Part shown: piece after piece, positions 51,461 to 60,360 of the stretch
How the letters are laid out: each line of letters begins with the position of its first letter
Position numbering within the stretch: position 1 is the stretch's first letter
NCBI GenBank assembly: GCA_963800865.1
Contig: CAWDCL010000003.1
Location: forward strand, 1 to 64,000
Direction of reading: 5' to 3'
Source: JALOKP01 sp963800865
GTDB lineage: Bacteria; Acidobacteriota; Polarisedimenticolia; J045
Length of the DNA: 64,000 nucleotides
Program-made: the position numbers and the translations under genes
Notes under the pieces: model-generated
Told to the model about the DNA's origin: nothing
The model's input: the letters and a program-made list of their open reading frames with translations, nothing else
The model's database searches: none

Positions 51461-53004
51461 CGGGACCGGCCTCCTTCCAATCGGCGCAGCTGCTCCGCCG
51501 CCGCCGCGTTGTCCGGCTGCAGCGCGAGCGCGGCCTGCAGCGCGATGCGCGCGTCGTCGGTCCGTCCCAGTTGAAGGTAGAGCGCGCCCAGGCTGGTCCA
51601 CGCCACGGGGCTGGGCTGGATCCGCAGGGCCGATCGATACGACTGTTCCGCCTCCTGCAGCCGGCCTTCCGACTGCAATGCGACGGCGAGGTTGTAGTGG
51701 GCGACGGCGGCGTCCGGGGACTTCCGCGCGGCATCGGTCCAGAGCGTCCGGTCGCTGGCCCAGACGGGCTGCCGCGCCACGGTTCCCCAGGCGTACGCGG
51801 CGAAGAGCAGCGCGCCGGCCGCGACCAGCGCGGGCGCCAGCCGCGGTCGCGCTGCGACGACCCGGTGAGCGCCGAGCACCAGCAACCACACGAAGCCGAC
51901 CGAGGGGAGGTAGAGGTAGCGCTCCGCGAACGGGTTGTCGCCCAGCGCGGGGACGTAGAGCACCGGCAGGAGCGGGAGCAGCACGACGCTCCAGGCGAGG
52001 AAGCCGAATCCGCTCGTCCGCCAGAGCAGAACCCCGAGCGCGGCGAAGGCCACGACCGCCACGCCGCCCGCTAGAACCCGCGCGTCGCCCGCCGAGGTGA
52101 CCGGATCGAAGGCGTGGAAGACGGTCAGCCCGGCCGGAACGAGCAGCTTCAGCAGGTACTTCCCGAGCAGCGGAAAGACGTTCAGCACGACCTCGAACGG
52201 GCCGAGCTCCGCGTGCCTCCGCACCGGCGCCAGCGCGCCGAGCGCGTTCACGCGCAGCGCGAAGTAGACCAGGAACGCGACCGCGAAGGGGAGGTAGGCG
52301 AGGGCCTGCCGCCGGAGCCCGCGCCGGCGCCAGTCCCCGAAGGCGAGGTCGTGGGCCAGCAGGATCCCCGGGAAGACGAGTGCCACCTCCTTGCTGAGCA
52401 GCGCCAGCAGGAAGCACGCCGCCGAGCCGAGCAGGCCCAGCCGTGCCCGGAGCGAGCCGTCGTCCGGGCGCGTCGAGTAGAGGTGCAGCGCGGCGAGCAC
52501 GAAGAGCGCGACCAGCAGGTCCGGGACCCCGCCGATCCAGTAGACGACCTCGGTGTGGATCGGGTCGACCGCGAAGAGCAGCGCGGCACCGGCCGCGAGC
52601 AGCGCGGGCGTCCGCCCCGCGAGGCCCGCGCGTCGCAGCAGGCCGCGGGTGCAGGCGAACAGCACGAGGCAGACGGCGGCGTGGAGCAGGACGTTGACCG
52701 CGTGGAAGCCCGCGGGCTCCAGGCCGAACAGTGCGTAGGTCGCGGTGTAGGCGACGTGCATCATCGGCCGGTAGTAGTTGCTCGTCGTCCCCGCGTAGTC
52801 CCAGGCGCCGGTGGTGAAGACGGTCGGGAGCTGGCCGGCGTCGCGGATCCACGGGTTGCGCACGACCTGCGGGATGTCGTCGTAGACGAAGCCGTTCCGG
52901 AGCGAGCCGGCGGAGACGAGGACGGCCGCGGCGACGACGAGGGCCGGCAGGACCCACCGCTCGAGACGGTCCGCGGAAGTGCGCTCCGGAAGACCTGCAG
53001 CCAT
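51457..53004 (-). CDS. TMTC-type membrane glycosyltransferase with TPR tail
   Basis: 515 aa. First loop FVYDDIPQVVRNPWIRD and NYYRPMMHVAYTATYALFG, the acidic and arginine signature of the TMTC/O-mannosyltransferase-like family. About 10 membrane helices, FPLLGKYLLKLLVP, NPFAERYLYLPSVGF, then about three TPRs (residues 410-515). Translationally coupled to the GT2 gene. Likely transfers sugar to exported proteins, for example the surface proteins nearby (inference). Confidence 0.82.
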   Translation of the reverse strand: MAAGLPERTSADRLERWVLPALVVAAAVLVSAGSLRNGFVYDDIPQVVRNPWIRDAGQLPTVFTTGAWDYAGTTSNYYRPMMHVAYTATYALFGLEPAGFHAVNVLLHAAVCLVLFACTRGLLRRAGLAGRTPALLAAGAALLFAVDPIHTEVVYWIGGVPDLLVALFVLAALHLYSTRPDDGSLRARLGLLGSAACFLLALLSKEVALVFPGILLAHDLAFGDWRRRGLRRQALAYLPFAVAFLVYFALRVNALGALAPVRRHAELGPFEVVLNVFPLLGKYLLKLLVPAGLTVFHAFDPVTSAGDARVLAGGVAVVAFAALGVLLWRTSGFGFLAWSVVLLPLLPVLYVPALGDNPFAERYLYLPSVGFVWLLVLGAHRVVAARPRLAPALVAAGALLFAAYAWGTVARQPVWASDRTLWTDAARKSPDAAVAHYNLAVALQSEGRLQEAEQSYRSALRIQPSPVAWTSLGALYLQLGRTDDARIALQAALALQPDNAAAAEQLRRLEGGRSR

Positions 53005-53009
53005 CCGGC

Positions 53010-54113
53010 CTACCCCCGCCCGACCCGCGCCCGGTGCAGCAGGAACAGGAAGAACGGCACCCCCATCAGCGTCGTGACGATCCCGACCGGCAGGTCGACC
53101 GTCACCGACACGACCCGCCCGAGCAGGTCCGCCAGCACCAGGAACGCCGCCCCGGCGAGCATCGACGCCGGGAGCAGCGAGCGCGCCGAGGGCCCCGTCC
53201 AGGCCCGCACCATGTGCGGCACCATCAGCCCCACGAACGCGACCGGCCCCGTGACGCTCACCGCGCCGCCGGCCGCCAGCGCCACCGCGGCGAAGACCGC
53301 GGCGCGGGCGCGCAGCAGGTCGACGCCGATCGACAGCGCGTGCTCCTCGCCCAGCGCGAGCGCGTCGACCACGCGCCGCAGCAGGAACAGCCCGGCGATC
53401 CCGGCCGCGACCGGGAGCACCGCCAGCCGCACGTCGCGCCAGGTCCGTCCCTCGGCCGATCCCAGCAGCCAGCCGAAGATCTCGTGGACGCGGTGCTGCG
53501 CGGTGGCGAGGATCAGCACGGAGACCAGCGCCGCGGCGAGGCTGCCGATGGCGACCCCGGTCAGCAGCAGCGCGCCGGTCGTCGGCCGGCCCGCGGCGTA
53601 CGCGATCACGTAGACCGCGACGACCGCGACCAGCGCCCCCGCGAACGCCGCCAGCGGCACGCTGAAGAGCCAGCGGTCGGCGAGCCCGCTGGTGTACGCG
53701 AGCACCGCGCCGAGCGACGCGCCGCCCGAGACGCCGACCAGGCTCGGATCGACGAGGCCGTTCTGCAGCGAGGCCTGCAGCGCCGCGCCGGCCACGGCGA
53801 GCGCCGCGCCGGCGAGCGCCATGATCAGCACGCGCGGCAGCCGGAAGATCCAGACCAGCGGCTCGACCAGCGCGGGGTCGGCGTGCCGCGGCGCGAGTCC
53901 GAACAGCGCGCGCAACGCGTCGAGCGGCCCGACCCCGGCCGCGCCGCCGAAGGCGACGCCGGCCAGCAGCGCGAGCGCGAGCAGGGCGACCAGCGCGAGC
54001 CAGCGCGAAACGAGCCGCGCCGGAGGGGGCACTGCGCGGGCGCCGGCCACTCCACCGCCGGCGACCGGTCCCACCGCAGCGCCGCCGGGTCCTGCCGCCG
54101 CGCCGCCGCTCAT
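53010..54113 (-). CDS. FecCD/BtuC-type ABC transporter permease
   Basis: 367 aa, about 9-10 helices. Typical motifs: RLPRVLIMALAGAALAVAGAALQ, QNGLVDPSLVGVSGGASLGAVL, GSAEGRTW, LLRRVVDALALGEEHALSIGVDL, GPVAFVGLMVPHMVR and DLPVGIVTTLMGVPFFLFLL. The N-terminal 30 residues are Gly/Ala/Pro-rich. ATG 54113 overlaps the binding-protein stop as ATGA. Imports corrinoid, given the neighbouring adenosyltransferase. No ATPase gene follows in the window. Confidence 0.9.
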   Translation of the reverse strand: MSGGAAAGPGGAAVGPVAGGGVAGARAVPPPARLVSRWLALVALLALALLAGVAFGGAAGVGPLDALRALFGLAPRHADPALVEPLVWIFRLPRVLIMALAGAALAVAGAALQASLQNGLVDPSLVGVSGGASLGAVLAYTSGLADRWLFSVPLAAFAGALVAVVAVYVIAYAAGRPTTGALLLTGVAIGSLAAALVSVLILATAQHRVHEIFGWLLGSAEGRTWRDVRLAVLPVAAGIAGLFLLRRVVDALALGEEHALSIGVDLLRARAAVFAAVALAAGGAVSVTGPVAFVGLMVPHMVRAWTGPSARSLLPASMLAGAAFLVLADLLGRVVSVTVDLPVGIVTTLMGVPFFLFLLHRARVGRG

Positions 54114-54976
54114 CGGAACGCGTCCGGGTGGAGTTTCCGCGCCAGCTGCTCCGCCCCCTCGACGAGGTACGGCGTCACCGTCGTCAGCAGCTTCGGCGGC
54201 AGCAGGATCACGCGTCCGCTCTTCGCCGCCCGCGTCGCCTCGAGCAGCGGGTAGGCGCTCAGCACCGCCGCCGCGTCGGTGTCGAGCCCCTGGCCGAGCA
54301 GCAGCACGTCGGGATCGAGGGCCAGGATCTGCTCGGTCGCCAGCTTGCGGTGCCCTTCGACCCCGGCCGCGGCCGCGGCGTTGATGCCGCCCGCCCGGCG
54401 GATCAGCGCGTCGACGGTCGTCCCCGACCCGGCGACGACCAGGTGCGAGAGCGACAGCACGCGCGGCCGCTTCGCTTCGGGAACCGCGGCCAGCGCGCGG
54501 TCGAGCGCGGCGAGCCGCGCGTCCATCGCCGCGGCCTGCTCGCGCGCCTTCGCCTCGGCCTCCGGCCCCAGCACGCGCCCGAGCGCCAGGAGCGCGCGCT
54601 CGATCCCGGGGAAGTCCTCGGCCGGCTCGATCGTCACCGACGGCACCCCCAGCGCGGCCAGCCCCGCGAGGAACGCGCGGTCGTTCCAGGGCGCGGCGAC
54701 GATCAGGTCGGGGCGCGTCGCGATCACCGGCTCGGTCCGCGCGACGAGCCGCGGGATCGTCGCCGGGTAGCGCCCCGCCACGTTGCTCACTTCGCGGTCG
54801 TCGGCGAACGACGAGACGCAGACGACGCGCGCCGGCGGCACGAGCAGGAACAGCATCTCGTCGCCGGCGAGGCTGACCGAGCAGATCCGTTGCGGAACGG
54901 GAGCGGCGGGGGGCGCCGCGGAGGGGGCCGCGGCCAGCGCCAGCGCGGCGGCGAGCAGCGCGGCCAGCCCGGACAT
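54110..54976 (-). CDS. BtuF-like periplasmic corrinoid-binding protein
   Basis: 288 aa. Signal peptide (LAALLAAALALAAAPSAA). Class III substrate-binding protein: RICSVSLAGDEMLFLLVPPARVVCVSSF, RPDLIVAAPWNDR, a long central helix, and LALDPDVLLLGQG. Starts 2 bp after the adenosyltransferase stop and overlaps the permease gene. Supplies substrate to the FecCD-type permease. Confidence 0.85.
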   Translation of the reverse strand: MSGLAALLAAALALAAAPSAAPPAAPVPQRICSVSLAGDEMLFLLVPPARVVCVSSFADDREVSNVAGRYPATIPRLVARTEPVIATRPDLIVAAPWNDRAFLAGLAALGVPSVTIEPAEDFPGIERALLALGRVLGPEAEAKAREQAAAMDARLAALDRALAAVPEAKRPRVLSLSHLVVAGSGTTVDALIRRAGGINAAAAAGVEGHRKLATEQILALDPDVLLLGQGLDTDAAAVLSAYPLLEATRAAKSGRVILLPPKLLTTVTPYLVEGAEQLARKLHPDAFR

Positions 54977-54978
54977 CG

Positions 54979-55542
54979 TCAGACCCGCGTGTCCCAGAGC
55001 ACGTCGCCGACCCCGCGGACCTTGTTCTCGTACCGCGCGAGGATGAAGAGCAGGTCCGACAGCCGGTTGAGGTAGTGGAGCAGCGCCAGCGGCACCTCGG
55101 CCGCGTGCCCCAGCGTCACCGTGCGCCGCTCGGCGCGGCGGCAGATCGTGCGCGCCAGGTGGAGCTGCGCGGCGCCCGGCGTCCCGCCGGGGAGGATGAA
55201 GTTGGCCAGCGGCCCGAGCGGCTCGTTGAAGCGGTCGCACTCGGCCTCGAGCTGCTCGACGTGCCGGTCCTGGATCAGCGGCTGGGGGGGCCGGCGGCCG
55301 CCGGTCCCGATCAGGCACAGCTCGCCGCCGGCGTTCAGCAGCTCGCTCTGGATCCGCGTCAGCGTCTTCGCGACCTCCGCGTCGAGCCCGGCCGCGAGCG
55401 CGATCCCCAGCGCGGAGTTCAGCTCGTCGACGGTGCCGTAGGCCTCGACCTGGGCGTCGTCCTTGGAGACCCGCTTGCCGTCGGCGAGGCCGGTCGTGCC
55501 GTCGTCGCCGGTTCGGGTGTAGATCTTGGTCAGGCGGGCCAT
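54979..55542 (-). CDS. Cob(I)alamin adenosyltransferase, PduO type
   Basis: 187 aa. ATP-binding N-terminus KIYTRTGDDGTTGLADGKRVSKD, EAYGTVDELNSALG, FILPGGTPGAAQLHLARTICRRAER (corrinoid site) and LNRLSDLLFILAR, the usual PduO-type length. ATG 55542 has GGAGG upstream; a longer frame to 55587 lacks a site. Converts imported cobalamin to adenosylcobalamin. First gene of the three-gene corrinoid operon. Confidence 0.93.
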   Translation of the reverse strand: MARLTKIYTRTGDDGTTGLADGKRVSKDDAQVEAYGTVDELNSALGIALAAGLDAEVAKTLTRIQSELLNAGGELCLIGTGGRRPPQPLIQDRHVEQLEAECDRFNEPLGPLANFILPGGTPGAAQLHLARTICRRAERRTVTLGHAAEVPLALLHYLNRLSDLLFILARYENKVRGVGDVLWDTRV

Positions 55543-55653
55543 CCGTCCTCCGGGCGCGCATTGTAGCGGGGGGCGGGGGGGTGCCATGGCCCCCGGGGGG
55601 CCGCGTCAACCCCCGGCCCGGCCGGCCGTCTTAGGGGAAAGGAGCCGGGACCC

Positions 55654-56223
55654 GTGCCGCGCGAGCGAGACCTGCCGGACGAAGAGCTCGTGGCGCGCGC
55701 CCGGCGCGGCGATCGCGAGGCCTTTGCCGAGCTGGTCGCCCGCTACCAGCGGCCGCTCACCGGCCGGGCCGTTTCCAGCACGAGGCGGATCGAGGATGCC
55801 GACGACGCGGTCCAGGAAACGTTCTTCCGGGCGTGGCAGGGACTGTCGCGCTTTCGCGAGGACGCGCGCTTCGGCCCCTGGCTGTTCCGGATCCTCGACA
55901 ACCACCTGGCCGACCGCGGCCGCCGGCGCGGCCGCGAGGTCCCGGGCGCGGAGATCCTCGCCGAGACCATTGCCGACGGCGCGCCCCTGGCCGACGAACG
56001 GATGCTGTCGGACGAGCTGGCGTCGGCGGTGCGGAGCGCCGTCGAGCGGCTGCCGGCCGGGCGCCAGCGCGAGGTCTTCCAGCTGCGCTACGAGGAGGGG
56101 CTGCCGGTGAACGAGATCGCCCAGCGGCTCGGCCTGCACAGCGGAACCGTCAAGGTGCACCTGTTCCGGGGGGCGCGGGAGCTGCGCCGGCTCCTGGGCG
56201 GTGCGGTGGAGAGCACGCGATGA
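55654..56223 (+). CDS. ECF-type RNA polymerase sigma factor
   Basis: 189 aa. Region 2: AFAELVARYQRPLTGRAV, DADDAVQETFFRAWQGLSRF, FGPWLFRILDNHLADRGRR. Region 4: LPAGRQREVFQLRYEEGLPVNEIAQRLGLHSGTVKVHLFRGARELRRLL. GTG start 55654 with GGAG 9 bases upstream. Overlaps the next gene as ATGA. Confidence 0.93.
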   Translation: MPRERDLPDEELVARARRGDREAFAELVARYQRPLTGRAVSSTRRIEDADDAVQETFFRAWQGLSRFREDARFGPWLFRILDNHLADRGRRRGREVPGAEILAETIADGAPLADERMLSDELASAVRSAVERLPAGRQREVFQLRYEEGLPVNEIAQRLGLHSGTVKVHLFRGARELRRLLGGAVESTR

Positions 56224-56633
56224 GCACGGAACGACGCGGCGCGCGCGCCGGCGACTTCGCCGCGGCCGGCAACGGCGCCCCCGAGATCGCCGACTTCGAG
56301 ATGGAGCGCTTCTTCGCGCGCCAGCGGCGCGAGATCATGGCGCGGATCGACGCCCACGAGGCGCGGCGCCGCGTGCGCGGCTGGCTGGCCGCGGCCTCCG
56401 CGGCGGCGGCGGGGATCGCGGTGGCGGTGCTGGGGGTCGCGGGGCTGTCGGGGCCGGACGCGCCGGAGGTCGGCACCGCGTGGCTCGAGGTGCCGGTCTT
56501 CGCCGAGCCCGCGAACGACGTGGCCGACCCCCTCGACGCATTCGGAGCCTGGCCGGCCGAGGAGTCGGCCGCGGGCAGCACCGAGGAGACCGAGAGCCTC
56601 GGCATCCTGGAATGGGACGAGCCGCTCTCGTGA
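56220..56633 (+). CDS. Probable anti-sigma factor, single-pass membrane
   Basis: 137 aa. A cytoplasmic N-terminal helix rich in Arg and Glu (FEMERFFARQRREIMARIDAHEARRRVRGW) is followed by one membrane helix (LAAASAAAAGIAVAVLGVAGL) and an acidic periplasmic tail. No zinc-finger motif. The ATGA overlap with the ECF sigma gene strongly suggests it controls that sigma factor. Confidence 0.7.
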   Translation: MSTERRGARAGDFAAAGNGAPEIADFEMERFFARQRREIMARIDAHEARRRVRGWLAAASAAAAGIAVAVLGVAGLSGPDAPEVGTAWLEVPVFAEPANDVADPLDAFGAWPAEESAAGSTEETESLGILEWDEPLS

Positions 56634-56677
56634 CGCGACGCGGGCGGCCGCAACGGACGATGAAGAGAGGACCGACG

Positions 56678-57226
56678 ATGACGCACCGGACGATCCGGAC
56701 GACGACGAAGCGGGCCGCGCTGGCCGCAACGATGCTGGCACTCCTCCTGGCGTTGGTCGCGCTGCCCGCCGCGGCGCAGGCCCCTCCGCTCCCGCCGGGC
56801 GACGAACCGGGCGAAGGCCCCGGGGGGCCGGGAGGATTCGGCCCGGGCGGCCCCGGCGGCCCCGACTTCGAATGGTGGAGCTCGCCGCGCCTGAAGGCGC
56901 AGCTGGGCCTCAGCGCCGAGCAGGAGAAGGCGATCGAGTCGATCATGTTCGGGGCGAGCGAGAAGATGATCGACGTCCGCGCCTCGATCGACAAGGCGCG
57001 GCTCGAGATGGCCCGCGTCCTGTCCGCCGAGACGATCGACGACGCGGCCGCGAAGAAGGCGATCGACCGCCTCGTCGACGCCGAGTGCACGGGAGCCCGC
57101 CTGCGTCACGCCTCGCGCATCGACGTCGCCAGGGTCCTCACGAAGAGCCAGCGCGTCCAGCTGATGCAGCTGATGGACCGGCGCCAGTCCGATCGGCCGC
57201 GCGGCGAGCGTCCGCGCGCCCGATAG
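56678..57226 (+). CDS. Periplasmic Spy/CpxP-like helical protein
   Basis: 182 aa. Signal peptide (LAATMLALLLALVALPAAAQ), a Pro/Gly-rich linker (about 35-65), then helices LKAQLGLSAEQEKAIESIM and SIDKARLEMARVLSA, with LTKSQRVQLMQLMDRRQ, the LTxxQ arrangement of Spy/CpxP/CnrX-type sensors and chaperones. ATG 56678 has AGAGAGG at good spacing. With the sigma/anti-sigma pair it forms an envelope-stress or metal-stress module. Confidence 0.75.
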   Translation: MTHRTIRTTTKRAALAATMLALLLALVALPAAAQAPPLPPGDEPGEGPGGPGGFGPGGPGGPDFEWWSSPRLKAQLGLSAEQEKAIESIMFGASEKMIDVRASIDKARLEMARVLSAETIDDAAAKKAIDRLVDAECTGARLRHASRIDVARVLTKSQRVQLMQLMDRRQSDRPRGERPRAR

Positions 57227-57230
57227 CTGC

Positions 57231-57257
57231 GGGCCGGCACAGAGGCCGGCCCCTACC
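57231..57257. repeat. GC-rich intergenic hairpin, REP-like
   Basis: GGGCCGGCACAGAGGCCGGCCC, stem of 8 bp, followed by CTACC. It differs by one base from 16561-16586. As there, it lies between convergent genes and touches the 3' end of the gene ending at 57253. It could act as a bidirectional terminator. Confidence 0.75.
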
Positions 57258-57903
57258 GGGCGGCGGCGAGCTTCGCGAGGTCCATCGAGGACGCCGCGGC
57301 CGCGAGTTCCTTCCCGGTCACGCCGTAGCCCTGCATCGTGACGCGGATCCGGCCGCCGGGGCTGACCTGCAGCAGGCTCGGCAGCCCGTCGACGCCGTCC
57401 GCGACGGCTGCCGGGAAGCCGCCGATCTCCACGCGGCGCAGCGTCCGGCCGATGTACTCCGCTGTTTCGCCGGCCGCGGGAACCGGGATGACGTCGCCGA
57501 TCTTCGGCAGCCCCGCGGGGTCGAGGACCGTCATCTCGACCGAGCGCTCCGCTCCGGTCGCGCCGTAGCGCGCCGTGACTGTCGACAGCAGGGCCGGCCC
57601 GATCGGGTGCACCGACTTGTTCGATTCGGTCCGGGAGAGTCCCGCGATCTTCGCCGGCAGCGCGCGCTCGAGCGTCTCGGGCGGGACCGGCTTGATCTTC
57701 GCCGCCGCGATCAGGTCGGGGCGCGAGTCGAGGTCGGGCGCCACGAGGCCGGTCGCTTTCTGTGCCGTGCCCCCGTCGTCGCGGGGCGCGGGGGGCGTCG
57801 GCTGATCCGGCGACGACTGCGCGCGGGCCGCGGGCGATGAGGCCAGTCCGGCGAGCAGGGCCAGCGTGGCAAGGAGGGGCGGGGCGATCGACGTCCTGAT
57901 CAT
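57253..57903 (-). CDS. Secreted hypothetical protein
   Basis: 216 aa. Signal peptide MIRTSIAPPLLATLALLAGLASSPAARAQ, then a Pro-rich linker and a beta-rich domain (AERSVEMTVLDPAG, GETAEYIGRTLRRVEIGGFPAAVADG, SPGGRIRVTMQGYGVTGKEL). No family recognised. Composition and a clear export signal support a real gene. It converges with the Spy-like gene. Confidence 0.7.
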   Translation of the reverse strand: MIRTSIAPPLLATLALLAGLASSPAARAQSSPDQPTPPAPRDDGGTAQKATGLVAPDLDSRPDLIAAAKIKPVPPETLERALPAKIAGLSRTESNKSVHPIGPALLSTVTARYGATGAERSVEMTVLDPAGLPKIGDVIPVPAAGETAEYIGRTLRRVEIGGFPAAVADGVDGLPSLLQVSPGGRIRVTMQGYGVTGKELAAAASSMDLAKLAAAR

Positions 57904-57971
57904 GGCCGAGAGCGTCGCACGAACCGCCGCCGGGCGCACAGCCGAAACGGCGGCCGCCGCGCGGGCCCCGG

Positions 57972-60155
57972 TCAGCGGGCGGTCTGCCGCCGCGCCTCCG
58001 CCAGCAGCGCCCGCGCCCGCTCGTCGTCCTGCAGCGCCAGGCCGCGCTCGAGCAGCGGGATCGCCTCCGACGGCCGGCCCAGGAGCACCAGGCTGCGCCC
58101 CAGGTTGAAGAGCGTCGGGACGTGGTCCGGACTGGCGCTCAGCAGCGCCGCGAACGCAGCTGCCGCTTCCTCGTGCTTGCCGTCCTTGTCGAGCTGCATC
58201 GCCGCGCCGAACCGGCTGCGCAGCACGTTGGGGTCCTTGTCCGCCGCCTGCCGGAAGGCCGCGGCGGCCGATGCCGCGCGTCCCGCCCGCGCGAAGACCT
58301 CTCCCGCGGTCCAGATCCCCTCGGCCGGCAGCGCGCCGCTGTCGATTCCGCGCTGCGCGAGCTCGCTCGCCTCGTCGGCCTGCCCCTCGAGCATGCGCTT
58401 CTGCGCCAGCCGGACCAGCGTCCGCGCCTGCAGCGCCGCCACGCCCGGCTCCTGCGGCATCAGCTCCCGCGCCTTGGCGAGCGAGCGCAGCGCGGCCTCG
58501 AACTGGCCGTCCTCGAGCTCCGCCTCGCCGAGTCCGGCGTAGAGGATCCCGATCTCGGCCGGCGCGTTCCGGATCGACTCGCGGTAGGCCTTGGCCGACT
58601 CGCCGTAGTGGCCGAGGCGCTTCTCGGCCAGCGCGAGGCTGCGCCAGATCTGCGCCGGGCGGTTCTCGACCGCGAGCGACTTCCGGATCGCCTCGGCGGC
58701 CGCGGCGTGCTCGGCTTTCGCGGCTTCGGCCTGTCCCTTGGCCTCGAGCTCCTGGGCCCGCTGCCCGTGGGCCAGCCCGACCTCGTACCAGGCCCGCGCG
58801 TTGTCCGGGTACCAGCGCAGCGAGGCCCGCGCCAGCGCTTCGACCGAGCGCCAGTCGCCGACGCGGTTCATGGTCAGGACGAGGAACACCAGGACGATCC
58901 CGGTCATCACGATCCGGCCCGCCCGCACCCCGGCGGGGCCCGTGGCATACCGCGACAGCAGCCAACTCGCGCCGAGCACGAAGCCGGCGAGCGGCAGGTA
59001 GAGGAAGCGCTCGGCGTAGAGCACCCCGGTCACGCTGACCGTGTTGAGCGACGGAGCGAGCGGGAGCAGGAAGAGCGCCACCGCGAGGGCCGGAACCGGG
59101 TCCGAGCGGCGCGCGACCGCGCGCACGGCCCATGCCACGAGCAGCCCGATCAGCACGATCCCCGCCAGGGCTCGGGGTTCGAGGAAGCTCCGGACGATCG
59201 CCACCGTCCCGGCGCCGTAGAAATAGTCGAAGGCGACGGGGAAGACCATGAACCGCGCCGAGACGAAGATCAGCCAGAGCGCCGTCGCCAGCCGCACGCC
59301 CAGGGGCTGGTCGAAGAGCGGCTGGTCGCCGTCGCCCAGCATCGGCACGCCGCCGAGCGCCCCCATCAGCGCGTAGCGCAGCGCCAGGTAGCCGGCGAGG
59401 AGCGCAAAGGACAGGCCCAGCACGAGCGTCTGCCGCCGCTCGTCGGCGCGCGCGGTACGGCCGGTGGCGCGGAACGCGAGGTCGGTCGCGGCGAGGATGA
59501 ACGGGAACGCGACCGCGTACTCCTTGCTGAGCAGCCCAACCCCGACCAGGGCCAGGGCCCCCGCCTCCCAGGCCCACGGGGACGCCTTGCTGCCCGCGAG
59601 AAGGTGCAGGATCAGGGCGCCGATCATCGCCGCCGCGGCCATCATGTCGGCCCGGCCGACGATCGACGCGACAGCCTCCGTCGCCACGGGGTGGACCGCG
59701 AACAGCGCGCCGGCCGCGAGCGCCCACGGGCTGCCGGACAGGAGCAGCGCCGCCAGCAGCGTGACCAGCACGGCGGTCCCGGCGTGGAGCAGCATGTCGG
59801 TGACGTGGAAGACCTGCGGCACGTTGCCGAACGCGCGCGCCTCGAGCGCGTAGGTCAGGGTCACCAGCGGCCGGTAGGAGCGCGTGCCGTAGCTGGCGTC
59901 GGCCGGCACCCCCCAGAAATCGTACGTAAAGACCGTGGAAAGGGGCTTCTCCTGGACGACCGGGTTGAGCGTCACCGCCCGGATCGCATCGCTGATGATC
60001 GGCTTCGGAGCGAGCATCAGGTACGCGAAGAACGCCAGCGCGGCGATCGCGGCGAGCGCCTTCCAGGACGGAAACGGGGGAGAAAGCGGCGGCGTCGCGG
60101 CCGGATCGGCCTGCGGCGACCCCTCTCGTGACGCGCTGGAACGACGCTTCGACAT
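57972..60155 (-). CDS. TMTC-type membrane protein with TPR domain, second paralog
   Basis: 727 aa. Cytoplasmic Ser/Pro-rich N-terminus, first loop FTYDFWGVPADASYGTRSYRPLVTLTYALE, about 11 helices, GRADMMAAAAMIGALILHLL, SKEYAVAFPFIL, LYAERFLYLPLAGF. About six TPR-like repeats follow in residues 455-725. Same architecture as the gene at 51457 but with a longer TPR tail. No GT2 partner is adjacent. ATG 60155 is used; a TTG at 60167 is possible. Confidence 0.8.
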   Translation of the reverse strand: MSKRRSSASREGSPQADPAATPPLSPPFPSWKALAAIAALAFFAYLMLAPKPIISDAIRAVTLNPVVQEKPLSTVFTYDFWGVPADASYGTRSYRPLVTLTYALEARAFGNVPQVFHVTDMLLHAGTAVLVTLLAALLLSGSPWALAAGALFAVHPVATEAVASIVGRADMMAAAAMIGALILHLLAGSKASPWAWEAGALALVGVGLLSKEYAVAFPFILAATDLAFRATGRTARADERRQTLVLGLSFALLAGYLALRYALMGALGGVPMLGDGDQPLFDQPLGVRLATALWLIFVSARFMVFPVAFDYFYGAGTVAIVRSFLEPRALAGIVLIGLLVAWAVRAVARRSDPVPALAVALFLLPLAPSLNTVSVTGVLYAERFLYLPLAGFVLGASWLLSRYATGPAGVRAGRIVMTGIVLVFLVLTMNRVGDWRSVEALARASLRWYPDNARAWYEVGLAHGQRAQELEAKGQAEAAKAEHAAAAEAIRKSLAVENRPAQIWRSLALAEKRLGHYGESAKAYRESIRNAPAEIGILYAGLGEAELEDGQFEAALRSLAKARELMPQEPGVAALQARTLVRLAQKRMLEGQADEASELAQRGIDSGALPAEGIWTAGEVFARAGRAASAAAAFRQAADKDPNVLRSRFGAAMQLDKDGKHEEAAAAFAALLSASPDHVPTLFNLGRSLVLLGRPSEAIPLLERGLALQDDERARALLAEARRQTAR

Positions 60156-60280
60156 GGTGGCGGGCAACCCGATGCTAGCCCGAATCCGCGCCGTGCGCCG
60201 CGCGGCCGGGCGCCGAAGGGCAGAAAACCGCCGCCAGACCCAAAAAAAACGCGTTTCCCGCTTGAATCTCCCGCGCGGGT

Positions 60281-60299
60281 AATGCTACCTATAAGCATT
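60281..60299 (+). promoter_or_regulatory. Palindrome overlapping a -10-like element upstream of the histone gene
   Basis: AATGCT (60281-60286) and AGCATT (60294-60299) form a perfect 6-bp inverted repeat around TATAAG (60290-60295), a -10-like hexamer. TTGAAT upstream (about 60262) is spaced too far for an ideal -35. AT-rich island in a GC-rich context, so probably promoter and operator. Confidence 0.5.
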
Positions 60300-60360
60300 C
60301 CTTTCGCGTGTGCGGCGCGCGACGTGCCGCCGGATCGTCGAAAGAGAGGAGCCGAGAGAT

